A stretch of 64,000 nucleotides of DNA, from contig NZ_CAJQNT010000010.1 in NCBI RefSeq assembly GCF_905479755.1, positions 1 to 64,000 on the forward strand. The letters are read 5' to 3'. Every line of letters begins with the position of its first letter. Position 1 is the first letter of the stretch. The stretch is from an uncultured Schumannella sp. (GTDB lineage Bacteria > Actinomycetota > Actinomycetes > Actinomycetales > Microbacteriaceae). Both the position numbers and the translations under genes were made by a program. This document shows positions 25,659-33,833 of the stretch, piece after piece. The notes below the pieces were generated by a model. That model did not search any database. It had not been told where the DNA came from and was given only the letters and a program-made list of their open reading frames with translations.

Positions 25659-26981
25659 ATGAAGGGCGAAGAGCTCCTCGGCGGTGAGCCGGGTGAGGTG
25701 ATTCTTCCGGGTGACGATGGCTACACCGAGGCCGCCACCTCGGACTTCCTGGTGGGCAGCCCGCTCGCCATCGCGCGGCCTGTGACACCCGCCGGAGTCG
25801 CGTCCGTCGTCCTCGCGGCGGCCCGGACGGGGCGTGCGTTGTCGGTGCGCAGCGGAGGTCACACGACCTGGGGAACGAACGAAGGCGGGGTCGTCCTCGA
25901 CCTCTCCGCGATCGCCGACGTCGAAGTCGATGGCGAGGTTGTGCGGGTCGGTGGCGGCGCGCGCTGGGGCGACGTCGCTCTGGCACTGGCCGAGCACGGC
26001 CTCGTCATGACCTCGGGCGACACGGCGAGTGTCGGCGTCGGCGGAATCGCACTCGGTGGCGGCATCGGCTGGATGGTCCGCGCGCACGGCCTCACGATCG
26101 ACAATCTGCTCGGTGCCGAACTGGTGACCGCCCGGGGCGAGGTCGTCCGCGCCGACCCGGTCACGAATCCGGACCTGTTCTGGGCGCTGCGCGGAGGCGG
26201 CGGCAATTTTGGCGTCGTGACGCACTTCGAGCTCCGCGCGCGCCGACTCGACGGCGTCGTCGCGGGATCGTTCGAGTTCGACCCCCCGCAACTCGTCGAC
26301 GCAGTGAAGCTGTGGCGCGACGTGATGGCGGGAGCGCCCGACGAGCTCACCGCCACCTTCGTCTCCATGCCGGAACTGGGGCCCGGGATGCCCGCGGCCG
26401 TGCAGATCGTCGCCGTGTGGGCGGGGGACGACCTCGACGCGGCGCGGGCTGCCACCGCGCCCTTCGCACAGCACCCCGGCGTGCGCGGGGGAGACCTTGC
26501 GCGCGTGTCCTACCGATCACTCCTCGACGAAGACATGGAGTTCGAGGGCGCCGCGCCGGTCATGGCCGTCGCCTCCGACTTCCTGCGGGTGCTCGAGGAC
26601 GACACGGTGGAGGAGCTGGCGAGAATCCACGCGGCGTATCCCGGTTCGATGCTCATGCTGCGGAGCCTCGGCGGTGCGTTCGGGCGCGTGGCGCCCGACG
26701 CGACGGCGCTCGCACACCGCGACGCCGAACTGCTCGCGCTCTTCGTCGCATTCCTGCCGCCGGGGGCTGCTCCCGCCGACGTCGACGCCGTGCACAGCAC
26801 GTGGCGCGCCGCAACCAGGACGCAGAGCCTCGGCACGTACGGCAACTTCCGGACCGATGAGTCGCCAACCCTCCTCGACGAGATGTACCCGCCGGCGACC
26901 CTTGAACGGTTGCGCGCGGTCAAGCGCGAGTGGGACCCGGAGAACGTCTTCCGGCGCAACCACAACCTCGCGCCCGCCTGA
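25659..26981 (+). CDS. FAD-binding oxidoreductase, berberine-bridge (BBE)-like
   Basis: This 440-residue protein belongs to the PCMH-type FAD-binding oxidoreductases. The N-terminal FAD domain has RSGGHTTWG, whose His is the usual 8-alpha covalent FAD attachment site, then GGGARWGDVALAL and SGDTASVGVGGIALGGGIGW. The Cys that forms the second flavin bond in bicovalent enzymes is replaced by Thr here, so at most one covalent link is expected. FWALRGGGGNFGVVTHFEL follows, and a C-terminal BBE segment ends in KREWDPENVFRRNHNLAP. The substrate is unknown. Relatives oxidise sugars, alkaloids or polyketides. It has its own leaderless promoter and interrupts the aro gene row. Confidence 0.9.
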   Translation: MKGEELLGGEPGEVILPGDDGYTEAATSDFLVGSPLAIARPVTPAGVASVVLAAARTGRALSVRSGGHTTWGTNEGGVVLDLSAIADVEVDGEVVRVGGGARWGDVALALAEHGLVMTSGDTASVGVGGIALGGGIGWMVRAHGLTIDNLLGAELVTARGEVVRADPVTNPDLFWALRGGGGNFGVVTHFELRARRLDGVVAGSFEFDPPQLVDAVKLWRDVMAGAPDELTATFVSMPELGPGMPAAVQIVAVWAGDDLDAARAATAPFAQHPGVRGGDLARVSYRSLLDEDMEFEGAAPVMAVASDFLRVLEDDTVEELARIHAAYPGSMLMLRSLGGAFGRVAPDATALAHRDAELLALFVAFLPPGAAPADVDAVHSTWRAATRTQSLGTYGNFRTDESPTLLDEMYPPATLERLRAVKREWDPENVFRRNHNLAPA

Positions 26982-27000
26982 GCGTGGCTCCCGGCTTCGC

Positions 27001-27006
27001 TAGGCT
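27001..27006 (+). promoter_or_regulatory. aroQ -10 element, leaderless placement
   Basis: TAGGCT is followed by 7 nt and the aroQ ATG at 27014. No Shine-Dalgarno lies between. A convincing -35 was not found. Confidence 0.5.
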
Positions 27007-27013
27007 CGCACCC

Positions 27014-27454
27014 ATGACGCGCGTCTTCGTTCTCAACGGACCCAACCTCGGCCGCCTCGGCAGCCGGGAGCCGGAAGTCTACGGGCACCAGGATCTCTCG
27101 GCCCTGCGCGTCATGCTGGCGAGCGATCCGAGCGCCGAGGGCGTCGAGATCGATCTGCGCCAGACCGACGACGAGGGCGAACTGATCGGCTGGTTGCATG
27201 AGGCGGTCGACGCGAACGCCCCGGTCATCCTGAATCCGGCCGCCTTCACCCACTACAGCTACGCCCTGCGCGACGCGGCGGCGCTCGTGACCAAGGCCGG
27301 GTTGCCGCTCGTCGAGGTGCACATCTCGAACCCGCACGCACGCGAGACCTTCCGGCACACGAGCGTCATCTCGGGGGTCGCCTCGGGCGTCATCGCCGGG
27401 TTCGGCTTCGACTCCTACGTGCTCGCCCTCGTGGCGGTTCGTCGCGCGAACTAG
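27014..27454 (+). CDS. aroQ: 3-dehydroquinate dehydratase, type II
   Basis: AroQ dehydrates 3-dehydroquinate, the third shikimate step. The 146-residue flavodoxin-like subunit forms dodecamers in known enzymes. It contains FVLNGPNLGRLGSREPEVYG with the catalytic Tyr at the end of this loop, EIDLRQTDDEGELIGWLHEA, NPAAFTHYSYALRDA, and HISNPHARETFRHTSV with the catalytic His. The start ATG 27014 follows the -10 hexamer by 7 nt. An in-frame upstream GTG-type extension overlaps the flavoenzyme gene and is rejected. Separate transcription from aroECKB is likely. Confidence 0.97.
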   Translation: MTRVFVLNGPNLGRLGSREPEVYGHQDLSALRVMLASDPSAEGVEIDLRQTDDEGELIGWLHEAVDANAPVILNPAAFTHYSYALRDAAALVTKAGLPLVEVHISNPHARETFRHTSVISGVASGVIAGFGFDSYVLALVAVRRAN

Positions 27455-27462
27455 CGCTCGTC

Positions 27463-27468
27463 TACACT
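27463..27468 (+). promoter_or_regulatory. efp-nusB promoter -10
   Basis: TACACT lies in the 81-bp aroQ-efp gap, giving a leader of about 60 nt. A perfect AGGAGG Shine-Dalgarno (27525-27530) stands 5 nt before the efp ATG, consistent with high expression. Confidence 0.5.
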
Positions 27469-27535
27469 CGACTGCGGCACTGCGGGGTCTCGATACGCCG
27501 CTTCACGGCTACCCGACCCGCTCCAGGAGGCAAAC

Positions 27536-28099
27536 ATGGCGACCACCAACGACATCAAGAACGGCAGTGTGCTGTCGATCGACGGGCAGCTTTGGAACGT
27601 GATCGAGTTCCAGCACGTCAAGCCCGGCAAGGGTGGCGCGTTCGTTCGCACCAAGCTCAAGAGCGTGATGAGCGGCAAGACCGTCGACCGCACCTTCAAC
27701 GCAGGCACCAAGATCGACTTCGCCACGGTGGATCGTCGCGACTTCCAGTACCTGTACAAGGACGGCGAAGACTTCGTGTTCATGGACATGAGCGACTACG
27801 ACCAGCGGACCGTTCCGGCCGCGGTCGTCGGCGATGCCGCCAACTTCATGCTCGAGAACCAGATCGCGACGATCGCGACGCACGAGGGCGAGGCGCTCTA
27901 CGTCGAGCTGCCCGCCTCGGTGATCCTCGAGGTCACCTACACCGAGCCGGGCCTGCAGGGCGACCGTTCGAGCGCCGGCACCAAGGCCGCGACGCTCGAG
28001 ACCGGCTACGAGATCCAGGTTCCGCTCTTCCTCGAGCAGAACACCCGGGTCAAGGTCGACACCCGCGACGGGTCGTACCTCGGCCGCGTGACCGACTAG
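27536..28099 (+). CDS. efp: Translation elongation factor P
   Basis: EF-P enters the ribosomal E site and rescues stalling at consecutive prolines. The 187-residue protein has the three expected beta domains. The functional loop is P30-G-K32-G-G-A with lysine at the tip, followed by the OB-type domains and the C-terminal signature [30 protein letters not shown] perfect AGGAGG is placed 5 nt before the ATG. Its TAG overlaps the nusB GTG by 1 bp, so the pair is an operon, as in many actinobacteria. Confidence 0.98.
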   Translation: MATTNDIKNGSVLSIDGQLWNVIEFQHVKPGKGGAFVRTKLKSVMSGKTVDRTFNAGTKIDFATVDRRDFQYLYKDGEDFVFMDMSDYDQRTVPAAVVGDAANFMLENQIATIATHEGEALYVELPASVILEVTYTEPGLQGDRSSAGTKAATLETGYEIQVPLFLEQNTRVKVDTRDGSYLGRVTD

Positions 28100-28512
28100 T
28101 GAGCGCACGGACCAAGGCCCGCAAGCGCGCCCTCGACATCCTGTTCGGAGCCGACGTGCGCGGCATCCCGATCGCCGACCTGCTCGCCGATGAGTCGGTG
28201 CGGGCTGCCTCGCAGCCGCAGCGCGAGTCGTCCTGGCTCTACGCGCGCGAAATCGTCGCCGGCGTGCAGGAGCACCTCGACGAGATCGACGCGGCCATCG
28301 TGGAGCACGCACAGGGCTGGAAGCTCGATCGGATGCCCGCCCTCGACCGCGCGCTCGCCCGGCTGGCGACGTGGGAGATCCTCTTCAACCCCGAGGTGCC
28401 GAACCCGGTCGCGATCTCCGAGGCCGTCGAGGCCGCGACGATCATGAGCACGGACGACTCCGCGGGCTTCCTCAACGGCCTGCTCGGCGGGGTCGCACGC
28501 AGCCAGGAGTAG
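28099..28512 (+). CDS. nusB: Transcription antitermination factor NusB
   Basis: NusB binds boxA RNA with S10 (NusE) and supports rRNA transcription antitermination. The 137-residue all-helical protein begins SARTKARKRALDILFGADVRG, whose Arg-rich first helix contacts boxA. It contains LDRMPALDRALARLATWEILF and PNPVAISEAVEAATIMSTDDSAGFLNGLLG, both strong NusB signatures. Start GTG 28099 overlaps the efp stop. The in-frame extension upstream through efp is antiphase sequence. The usual neighbour downstream in actinobacteria is pyrR, but here 7 kb of other genes intervenes. Confidence 0.96.
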   Translation: MSARTKARKRALDILFGADVRGIPIADLLADESVRAASQPQRESSWLYAREIVAGVQEHLDEIDAAIVEHAQGWKLDRMPALDRALARLATWEILFNPEVPNPVAISEAVEAATIMSTDDSAGFLNGLLGGVARSQE

Positions 28513-28516
28513 CGAC

Positions 28517-29182
28517 ATGCGCGGCGCGCTGATTCTCGATTTCGACGGCACCCTGTGCGTCGGTGACGCGCCCGTGCGGGAGTTCGCGCGGCACGCGTTC
28601 GAGAGCGTCTCGGACGGCCCGACACGGTTGGCGCGCCTGGACGCGTTCCTGGAGCGGGGCGACGGGATCGACTCGGCGCGCGATGGGTACCAGGCGGTTG
28701 CGGCGCTGGCGCGCGAGGTGGACGTGCCCCGTGCGGTACTCGAAGCGGCGTTCCAACGCAGTCGTGCCGACATCGCGAGTTGGATCGACGAGGTGCACGC
28801 CCCGGCTGGCATGCGGGATCTTCTCGCCGAGATCGGCCACGTGACGCGCGTTCTCATCACCAACTCGCCCGCGGGCGGACTCGACCAGGTGATCGAGGGC
28901 CTCGGCATCCGTGACGTTCTCGACGTCATCGTCACCGACGCCGGCAAACCCTCGGGGATGGCATCCGCGCTCGAGGCCGCCGGGGTGCAGATCGACGGGC
29001 CGGCATTGGCGAGCCTGGGTGACATCTGGGTGAACGATCATGCCGAGATCCAGGCGCGGGGCGGCACGACGTTTTTGATCGATCGGCACGCCCGAGGTGA
29101 CGGTCTTCCCACGCGGCGCGCCGTGCGTGCCGAAGACCTCTACCCGGAGATTCGCGCCTGGGCCGCGCCGCTTGCAATGTAA
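28517..29182 (+). CDS. HAD-superfamily hydrolase
   Basis: The 221-residue protein has HAD motif I DFDGTLCVG (nucleophile Asp8), a helical cap (about 20-90), motif II LITNSPAGG and a motif III lysine in DAGKPSGM. Motif IV is probably GDIWVNDHAEI, where a single GD/ND pattern replaces the common GDxxxD. The substrate cannot be inferred, though small phosphate monoesters are usual. It starts 4 bp after nusB, with GGAG just upstream. It precedes a phosphonate/phosphite importer, so a link to phosphorus scavenging is possible but unproven. Confidence 0.85.
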   Translation: MRGALILDFDGTLCVGDAPVREFARHAFESVSDGPTRLARLDAFLERGDGIDSARDGYQAVAALAREVDVPRAVLEAAFQRSRADIASWIDEVHAPAGMRDLLAEIGHVTRVLITNSPAGGLDQVIEGLGIRDVLDVIVTDAGKPSGMASALEAAGVQIDGPALASLGDIWVNDHAEIQARGGTTFLIDRHARGDGLPTRRAVRAEDLYPEIRAWAAPLAM

Positions 29183-29233
29183 ACGTTGGGGAAACTCTCA
29201 CATCTGGTGTCCTCCACCGAATCGAGGCACGCT

Positions 29234-29313
29234 TAACGTGGAGCGGTGGCCCTGTCTGAGGGGTCGCGATTCCAGCGCCGCACCTCGGCGGCGATTGAGG
29301 CATGGAGGACAAC
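29234..29313 (+). promoter_or_regulatory. Putative promoter and leader of the phosphonate-type transporter
   Basis: TAACGT at 29234-29239 is a weak candidate -10 in the 131-bp gap after the HAD gene. A small hairpin (CGCCG 29276-29280, loop CACCT, CGGCG 29286-29290) precedes the Shine-Dalgarno GGAGG (29304-29308). I looked for PHO-box-like repeats and saw none that I would defend. Confidence 0.3.
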
Positions 29314-30273
29314 GTGAAGAAATCGTTCCTGACCCTGGCGACCCTTGCGGTCGCGGGTCTTGCACTTGCGGGCTGCACGCCCGCCGAAGATGCGGCGCCC
29401 GAAGCACCCGAGACGCTCGTCGTCGGCCTGGTGCCCTCGCAGGACGTCGACCAGCTCGTCCTCGACGGTGAAGAGCTCGCGGGCCTCCTCGGAGAGCAGC
29501 TCGACATGCCCGTCGAGGTCATCGTGACCGACAGCTACAACGCCCTCGTCGTCGCGATGCAGGCCGGCCAGGCCCATGTCGGCATGTTCGGCCCCATCGC
29601 GCTCGTCCAGGCCGTCGACCAGGCCGGCGCCGAGGCAGTTCTCCAGTCGGTGCGCTTCGGCTCGAGCACCTACGTGACGCAGTGGTTCACCAACGACACC
29701 GACCGCTTCTGCACGACCGACATCGTGACCGACGAGGACGGCTACACCTTCTGCAACGGCACCGACTCCGCCGACGGCGGCCCGGTCGGCCAGGAGGCTC
29801 TCGCGAACATCACCGAAGACGAGATCATCGCCTTCGTCGACGAGGGTTCGGCCTCGGGGTACTACTACCCGGCCACGCAGCTCCAGGAGGTCGGACTCGA
29901 CCCGTTCAACCTGAGCGGCGCGTTCTTCGCCGGGGGACACCCGAACGCGGTCAGCGCCGTGGCGCGCGGTGAGGCCACCGTCGGAACCAGCTACAACGAT
30001 GCGCGTTCCAACGTCGTCGAAGAGATCCCGACCGTCGGCTCCGACGTGACGGTCTTCGCCTGGTCGACCAACATCCCGAACGACGGCATCGCCGTCGGCG
30101 GCGACCTGCCCGAGGACCTGAAGGAGGCCATCACGGCGGCCTTCCTCGCGATCGCGGACACCGAGGACGGCATCGCCATCCTCAACGCCATCTACAACAT
30201 CGACGGACTCGTGCCGGCCGACCTCGAGGCGCTTGACGCCGCGCGTCAGGTCGAGGCCAACTTCGGCGAGTAA
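29314..30273 (+). CDS. phnD: Phosphonate/phosphite/phosphate ABC transporter substrate-binding lipoprotein (PhnD-like)
   Basis: This is the binding protein of an ABC importer. From GTG 29314 (GGAGG 5 nt upstream) it has 319 residues, with a lipoprotein signal ending in the lipobox LALAGC (Cys about 20), so it is tethered to the outer face of the membrane. PhnD-family features are VVGLVPSQDVDQL, the anion-binding region GMFGPIALVQAV, a segment with two Cys (DRFCTTD and YTFCNG) that could form a disulphide, and DEGSASGYYYPATQL. The ligand could be phosphonate, phosphite or hypophosphite, and sequence inspection does not decide. The in-frame ATG at 29302 is less likely because it overlaps the Shine-Dalgarno. 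Confidence 0.88.
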   Translation: MKKSFLTLATLAVAGLALAGCTPAEDAAPEAPETLVVGLVPSQDVDQLVLDGEELAGLLGEQLDMPVEVIVTDSYNALVVAMQAGQAHVGMFGPIALVQAVDQAGAEAVLQSVRFGSSTYVTQWFTNDTDRFCTTDIVTDEDGYTFCNGTDSADGGPVGQEALANITEDEIIAFVDEGSASGYYYPATQLQEVGLDPFNLSGAFFAGGHPNAVSAVARGEATVGTSYNDARSNVVEEIPTVGSDVTVFAWSTNIPNDGIAVGGDLPEDLKEAITAAFLAIADTEDGIAILNAIYNIDGLVPADLEALDAARQVEANFGE

Positions 30274-30292
30274 CCGAAGCAGTTCCGTGGCT

Positions 30293-30320
30293 CGGGGGCG
30301 GCGCGAAAGCGTCGCCCCCG
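30293..30320 (+). promoter_or_regulatory. GAAA-capped intercistronic hairpin between phnD and phnC
   Basis: A 12-bp stem (30293-30304 with 30309-30320, one G.U pair) is closed by a GAAA tetraloop. The following bases GGGTC (30320-30324) can pair with GACCC (30333-30337) as a second small hairpin. No U tract follows. Such hairpins after binding-protein genes usually stabilise the upstream mRNA or reduce read-through, giving excess binding protein. Confidence 0.65.
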
Positions 30321-30366
30321 GGTCGTTGGTTGGACCCGTCGCCGGGCGATGGGAGAGGATGTCAGA

Positions 30367-31170
30367 GTGATCCGGTTTTCGAAGGTCTCGGTGCGCTACC
30401 CGAACGGGACCGTCGGTCTCGACGAGATCGATCTGGAGATCCCAGACGGGCAGTTCGTCGTCGTCGTCGGGCTCTCCGGTGCCGGCAAGTCAACGCTCGT
30501 CCGCTCGATCAACGGGCTCGTCGCCACGACCGGGGGCGAGCTCGAGGTGTCGGGCCAGCGAGTTGACGCATCCAAGAAGGGTGCTCTGCGGCGACTGCGT
30601 GCCAAGGTCGGCATGGTCTTCCAGTCCTTCAACCTGGTCACCCGCACGAGCGTGCTCAACAACGTTCTCGTCGGCCGGTTGCACGCGACGCCCACCTGGC
30701 GCGCGATTCTCGGCTGGTATCGCAAGGCCGACGTCGAGATCGCCTTCCAGTCGCTGGAGCGCGTCGGCATCGTCGAAAAGGCCTACACGCGCGCCTCGCA
30801 GCTCTCGGGCGGGCAACAGCAGCGCGTTGCCATCGCGCGCGTGCTCGCGCAACAACCCGACGTGATCCTCGCCGATGAGCCGGTCGCCTCGCTCGACCCG
30901 CCCACCGCCAACCTCGTGATGCGCGACCTGCGCCGGATCAACCGCGAACTCGGCATCACCACCGTCGTTAACCTGCACTTCCTCGACCTCGCTCGCACCT
31001 ACGCGCAGCGGATCATCGGGATGCGCGCCGGCAAGATCGTGTTCGACGGGCCACCCGAAGACGCCGACGACGCCGTGTTCGCCGAGATCTACGGTCGCTC
31101 GCTGACCGCCGAGGACCTCCTGCCGGACGTCGAGGCGCCGGCCACGACGGCCCCGGGCCTGACCGAATGA
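30367..31170 (+). CDS. phnC: Phosphonate-type ABC transporter ATP-binding protein (PhnC-like)
   Basis: This is the ATPase of the importer. From GTG 30367 it has 267 residues. Walker A is GLSGAGKST at 35-43, then come the Q-loop (GMVFQSFNLV), ABC signature LSGGQQQR, Walker B VILADEP and an H-loop at NLHFLDLA. A PhnC-like stretch, VLVGRLHATPTWRAILGWYRKADVEIAFQSLERVG, marks the phosphonate subfamily. The start was chosen because GGAGAGG lies 8 nt upstream. An ATG six codons earlier is possible. It overlaps the first permease gene by 4 bp (ATGA). Confidence 0.9.
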   Translation: MIRFSKVSVRYPNGTVGLDEIDLEIPDGQFVVVVGLSGAGKSTLVRSINGLVATTGGELEVSGQRVDASKKGALRRLRAKVGMVFQSFNLVTRTSVLNNVLVGRLHATPTWRAILGWYRKADVEIAFQSLERVGIVEKAYTRASQLSGGQQQRVAIARVLAQQPDVILADEPVASLDPPTANLVMRDLRRINRELGITTVVNLHFLDLARTYAQRIIGMRAGKIVFDGPPEDADDAVFAEIYGRSLTAEDLLPDVEAPATTAPGLTE

Positions 31171-31982
31171 CGTCGGTGAGCACCCCAACACCCCCGGCCG
31201 CTGTCGCCCGACCTGCGCGTCCCGCGCCGCCGCTCGGCGCCTGGTCGCTCCTCGCGATCGCGGTCGTGATCACGATCGTCGCCGGCAGTTCGATCGACTT
31301 CACGATCCTCCCGCTGTTCACCGACACCGGGCGCGGTTGGTTCATCGTCAGTCAGTTCTTCGCTCCCGACTGGAGCTTCCTGGTCCAGACGATCCAACCG
31401 ATGTCGGTCACCCTCGCCACGGCCGTCGTCGCGACCGTCATCGGGACGGGCATCGCGCTCGTCGTGTCGTTCCTCGCGTCGACGGTGTCGAACCCCAACG
31501 CGTTGGTGTACCGCGCGGCGAAACTGGTGCTGTCGGTCGGCCGTTCGCTGCCCGACGTCGTCTGGGGTCTGCTGTTCGTCGCGTTTGTCGGCATCGGTGC
31601 CCTCGCGGGCGTGCTGGCCCTCGTCATGTTCAACATCGGCATCATCGCCAAGCTCACCGCCGAAACGATCGACGCCGTAGATCCGGGTCCGCTCGAGGCC
31701 GCCGACGCATCCGGGGCGAACGTCGTCCAGCGCTCGCGCGTCGCCGTCCTGCCGCAGATCCTGCCCAACTACGTGTCGTACTCGATGTACGTCTTCGAGC
31801 TCAACGTGCGCGCCTCCGTCGTGCTCGGCTTCGTGGGGGCCGGCGGCATCGGAACCCAGATCGCCGTGCAGCTCGCGAGATTCAACTACGACAACCTCTC
31901 GGCGATCATCGTGTTGCTGTTCGTGGTGGTGTTCCTGATCGATCAGTCCTCCAGCTACCTCCGACGGAGGCTCGCCCGATGA
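31167..31982 (+). CDS. phnE: Phosphonate-type ABC transporter permease 1 (PhnE-like)
   Basis: This 271-residue permease has a Pro/Ala-rich cytosolic N-terminus and about six TM helices. The EAA-type coupling loop is visible in PLEAADASGANVVQRSRVAVLPQILPNY, followed by the PhnE phrase FELNVRASVVLGFVGAGGIG. VGRSLPDVVWGLLFVAFVGIG is also typical. It overlaps phnC and the second permease gene by 4 bp each. Having two PhnE-like permeases indicates a heterodimeric membrane channel, seen in several actinobacterial and proteobacterial operons of this type. Confidence 0.9.
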   Translation: MTSVSTPTPPAAVARPARPAPPLGAWSLLAIAVVITIVAGSSIDFTILPLFTDTGRGWFIVSQFFAPDWSFLVQTIQPMSVTLATAVVATVIGTGIALVVSFLASTVSNPNALVYRAAKLVLSVGRSLPDVVWGLLFVAFVGIGALAGVLALVMFNIGIIAKLTAETIDAVDPGPLEAADASGANVVQRSRVAVLPQILPNYVSYSMYVFELNVRASVVLGFVGAGGIGTQIAVQLARFNYDNLSAIIVLLFVVVFLIDQSSSYLRRRLAR

Positions 31983-32848
31983 CCTCGACCGCACCCGTCC
32001 CGGTGACCACGGTCACGCGCCCCACGCCGCCGAGGAAATGGCGCGTCATCACGATCGAGCTCCTCGCGCTCGCGATCGTGCTGCTGTGCCTCTCGGCGAT
32101 CGAGATCAAGTGGGAGCGTCTCGCGCAGTTCCCCGAAAACTTCGTCACCTACACCGGGCTCATGCTCCGCGGCGCGCTCAACAACCCGCTCGAGGCGCCG
32201 TACACCGAGTACTGGCTGACCTCGCTCGAATTCATGGGGCAGTCCCTCGCCATGGCGTGGGTCGGAACGGTGATCGGCGCGCTGCTGTCGTTCCCGATCG
32301 GATTCCTGGCGGCATCCAACACCGCCCCGCGCTGGATCGTGCTCCCGACGCGCCAGGTGCTCAACGCCATCCGCACGGTGCCCGACGTCATCTTCGCGAT
32401 CGTCATCATGGTGCCGATCTTCGGCCTGGGGCCGCTGCCGGGAGCGCTGGCGCTCGGGGTCGGATCGATCGGCACGCTCGGCAAACTCACCAGCGAAGTG
32501 ATCGAAGGAATCCAGACCGGCCCGGTCGACTCGGTGCGCTCCTCCGGCGCCACCCCGCTGCAGGTGCTGCGGTGGGCGGTCATCCCGCAGATCATGCCGG
32601 AGGTCATCGCGTTCTGGCTGTATCGCTTCGAGGTCAACATCCGCGCCGGGGCCATTCTCGGCGTCGTCGGGGCGGGCGGAATCGGGTCGCTGCTGTCGCG
32701 GGTCTTCGACCAGCGCGACTGGGATCGCATCGGGATCGCGCTCATCGTGATCATCCTCGTGACGATGATCGTCGACGCCATCTCCGGCGCGGTGCGCCAT
32801 CGCATCATCGCGGGCGCCCCCACGAAGGCCGCCGGCGCCGTCGTGTAA
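31979..32848 (+). CDS. phnE: Phosphonate-type ABC transporter permease 2 (PhnE-like)
   Basis: This 289-residue second permease starts at ATG 31979, overlapping the previous stop (ATGA). The cytosolic N-terminus is followed by TM1 (VITIELLALAIVLLCLSAI), a roughly 60-residue external segment with WERLAQFPENFVTYTGLMLRGALNNP, and five further helices. The coupling loop is TGPVDSVRSSGATPLQVLRWAVIPQIMPEV, then FEVNIRAGAILGVVGAGGIGSLL. It pairs with the permease above. It ends the operon, and a separate leaderless promoter follows 52 bp downstream. Confidence 0.9.
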   Translation: MTSTAPVPVTTVTRPTPPRKWRVITIELLALAIVLLCLSAIEIKWERLAQFPENFVTYTGLMLRGALNNPLEAPYTEYWLTSLEFMGQSLAMAWVGTVIGALLSFPIGFLAASNTAPRWIVLPTRQVLNAIRTVPDVIFAIVIMVPIFGLGPLPGALALGVGSIGTLGKLTSEVIEGIQTGPVDSVRSSGATPLQVLRWAVIPQIMPEVIAFWLYRFEVNIRAGAILGVVGAGGIGSLLSRVFDQRDWDRIGIALIVIILVTMIVDAISGAVRHRIIAGAPTKAAGAVV

Positions 32849-32899
32849 CCGCGTCTGCGTCGAAGTGTGACGCAAGATTTCGTTCCATGACGGCCCGCG

Positions 32900-32928
32900 T
32901 TGAGGTGCGGCAGAGATGTCCGTAACTT
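32900..32928 (+). promoter_or_regulatory. Promoter of the sulfonate-type transporter
   Basis: TTGAGG (32900-32905), a 17-nt spacer and TAACTT (32923-32928) are followed by 7 nt and ATG 32936. This is a clear sigma-70-type promoter with a leaderless start, separating the second transporter from the first. Confidence 0.65.
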
Positions 32929-32935
32929 CACAGCC

Positions 32936-33790
32936 ATGCCTTCCGTCACCTCCGTCGCCACCGCGCCCGCGCTTCGCGTGGGTCTGCGTGGTGTCGGTCG
33001 CAGTTTCCCGACCGACACGGGGACGTCGCGTGTCATCCTGCAGGACGTCGACCTCGATGTCCGGCCCGGCGAGATCGTCGCCCTGCTCGGTCCCTCCGGC
33101 TGTGGCAAGTCGACGCTGCTGCGCCTGATCAGCGGACTGGACCAGCCGGGCGCGGGGGAGCTGCAGATCGACGGTGCGCCGGTCGCGTCCGTCGACCAGC
33201 GCTGCGCGGTCGCGTTCCAGGAGCCGAGGCTGCTGCCGTGGCGCTCCTTGGAGAAGAACGTCGAACTCGGACTCCCGCGCGGCACCGACCGCGCCGAGGG
33301 GAGCGCGCGCGTCAACGAGCTGCTCTCGCTCGTGCAGCTCGACCACGCGGCGCAGCTTCGCCCGCGCCAGATCTCGGGCGGCATGGCGCAGCGCGCCTCG
33401 CTTGCCCGGGCGCTCGCTCGAGGCCCCGGCGTGCTCCTGCTCGACGAGCCCTTCGGTGCGCTCGACGCGCTCACCCGGCTGACGATGCAGGATCTGCTGC
33501 TCAACATCCACGCGGCCGAGCCCGCGACGATCGTGCTCGTCACGCACGACGTCGACGAGGCGCTCCAGCTCGCCGACCGCATCGTGCTCCTGGGCACGCA
33601 AGAGGATCACCCCGGACCGTCGATCCGGCGCATCCTCGAGGTGGGCAAGCCCCGCCCGCGCGATCGCGCCGACCCCGGAATCGCGATCCTCCGCGCCGAA
33701 CTTCTCGACCTTCTCGGAGTCGAGACGCACCACCCCGAGAACTACATCACCAAGGCGATCAAGGCGCAGCGCGCGCAACGCGGCTCTTGA
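32936..33790 (+). CDS. ssuB: ABC transporter ATP-binding protein, nitrate/sulfonate/taurine family (SsuB-like)
   Basis: This 284-residue ATPase shows Walker A LLGPSGCGKST, the Q-loop VAFQEPRLLPWRSLEKNVELGL (the PRLLPW phrase is typical of the SsuB/TauB group), signature ISGGMAQRASLARAL, Walker B LLLDEPFGALDALTR and H-loop LVTHDVDEAL. The start ATG 32936 lies 7 nt from a -10 hexamer. Unlike the phosphonate system, here the ATPase gene comes first, then the binding protein, then the permease. The likely cargo is aliphatic sulfonates or a related compound. Confidence 0.88.
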   Translation: MPSVTSVATAPALRVGLRGVGRSFPTDTGTSRVILQDVDLDVRPGEIVALLGPSGCGKSTLLRLISGLDQPGAGELQIDGAPVASVDQRCAVAFQEPRLLPWRSLEKNVELGLPRGTDRAEGSARVNELLSLVQLDHAAQLRPRQISGGMAQRASLARALARGPGVLLLDEPFGALDALTRLTMQDLLLNIHAAEPATIVLVTHDVDEALQLADRIVLLGTQEDHPGPSIRRILEVGKPRPRDRADPGIAILRAELLDLLGVETHHPENYITKAIKAQRAQRGS

Positions 33791-33833
33791 TCGCACCTCC
33801 ACCCGAATCCCCACACAGCACAAAGGACATCCC

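Noticed and set aside
29183-29313. PHO-box-like repeats upstream of the phosphonate-type importer
   Set aside because: No pair of GTTCACC-like direct repeats at the right spacing was found. Single partial matches are expected by chance.
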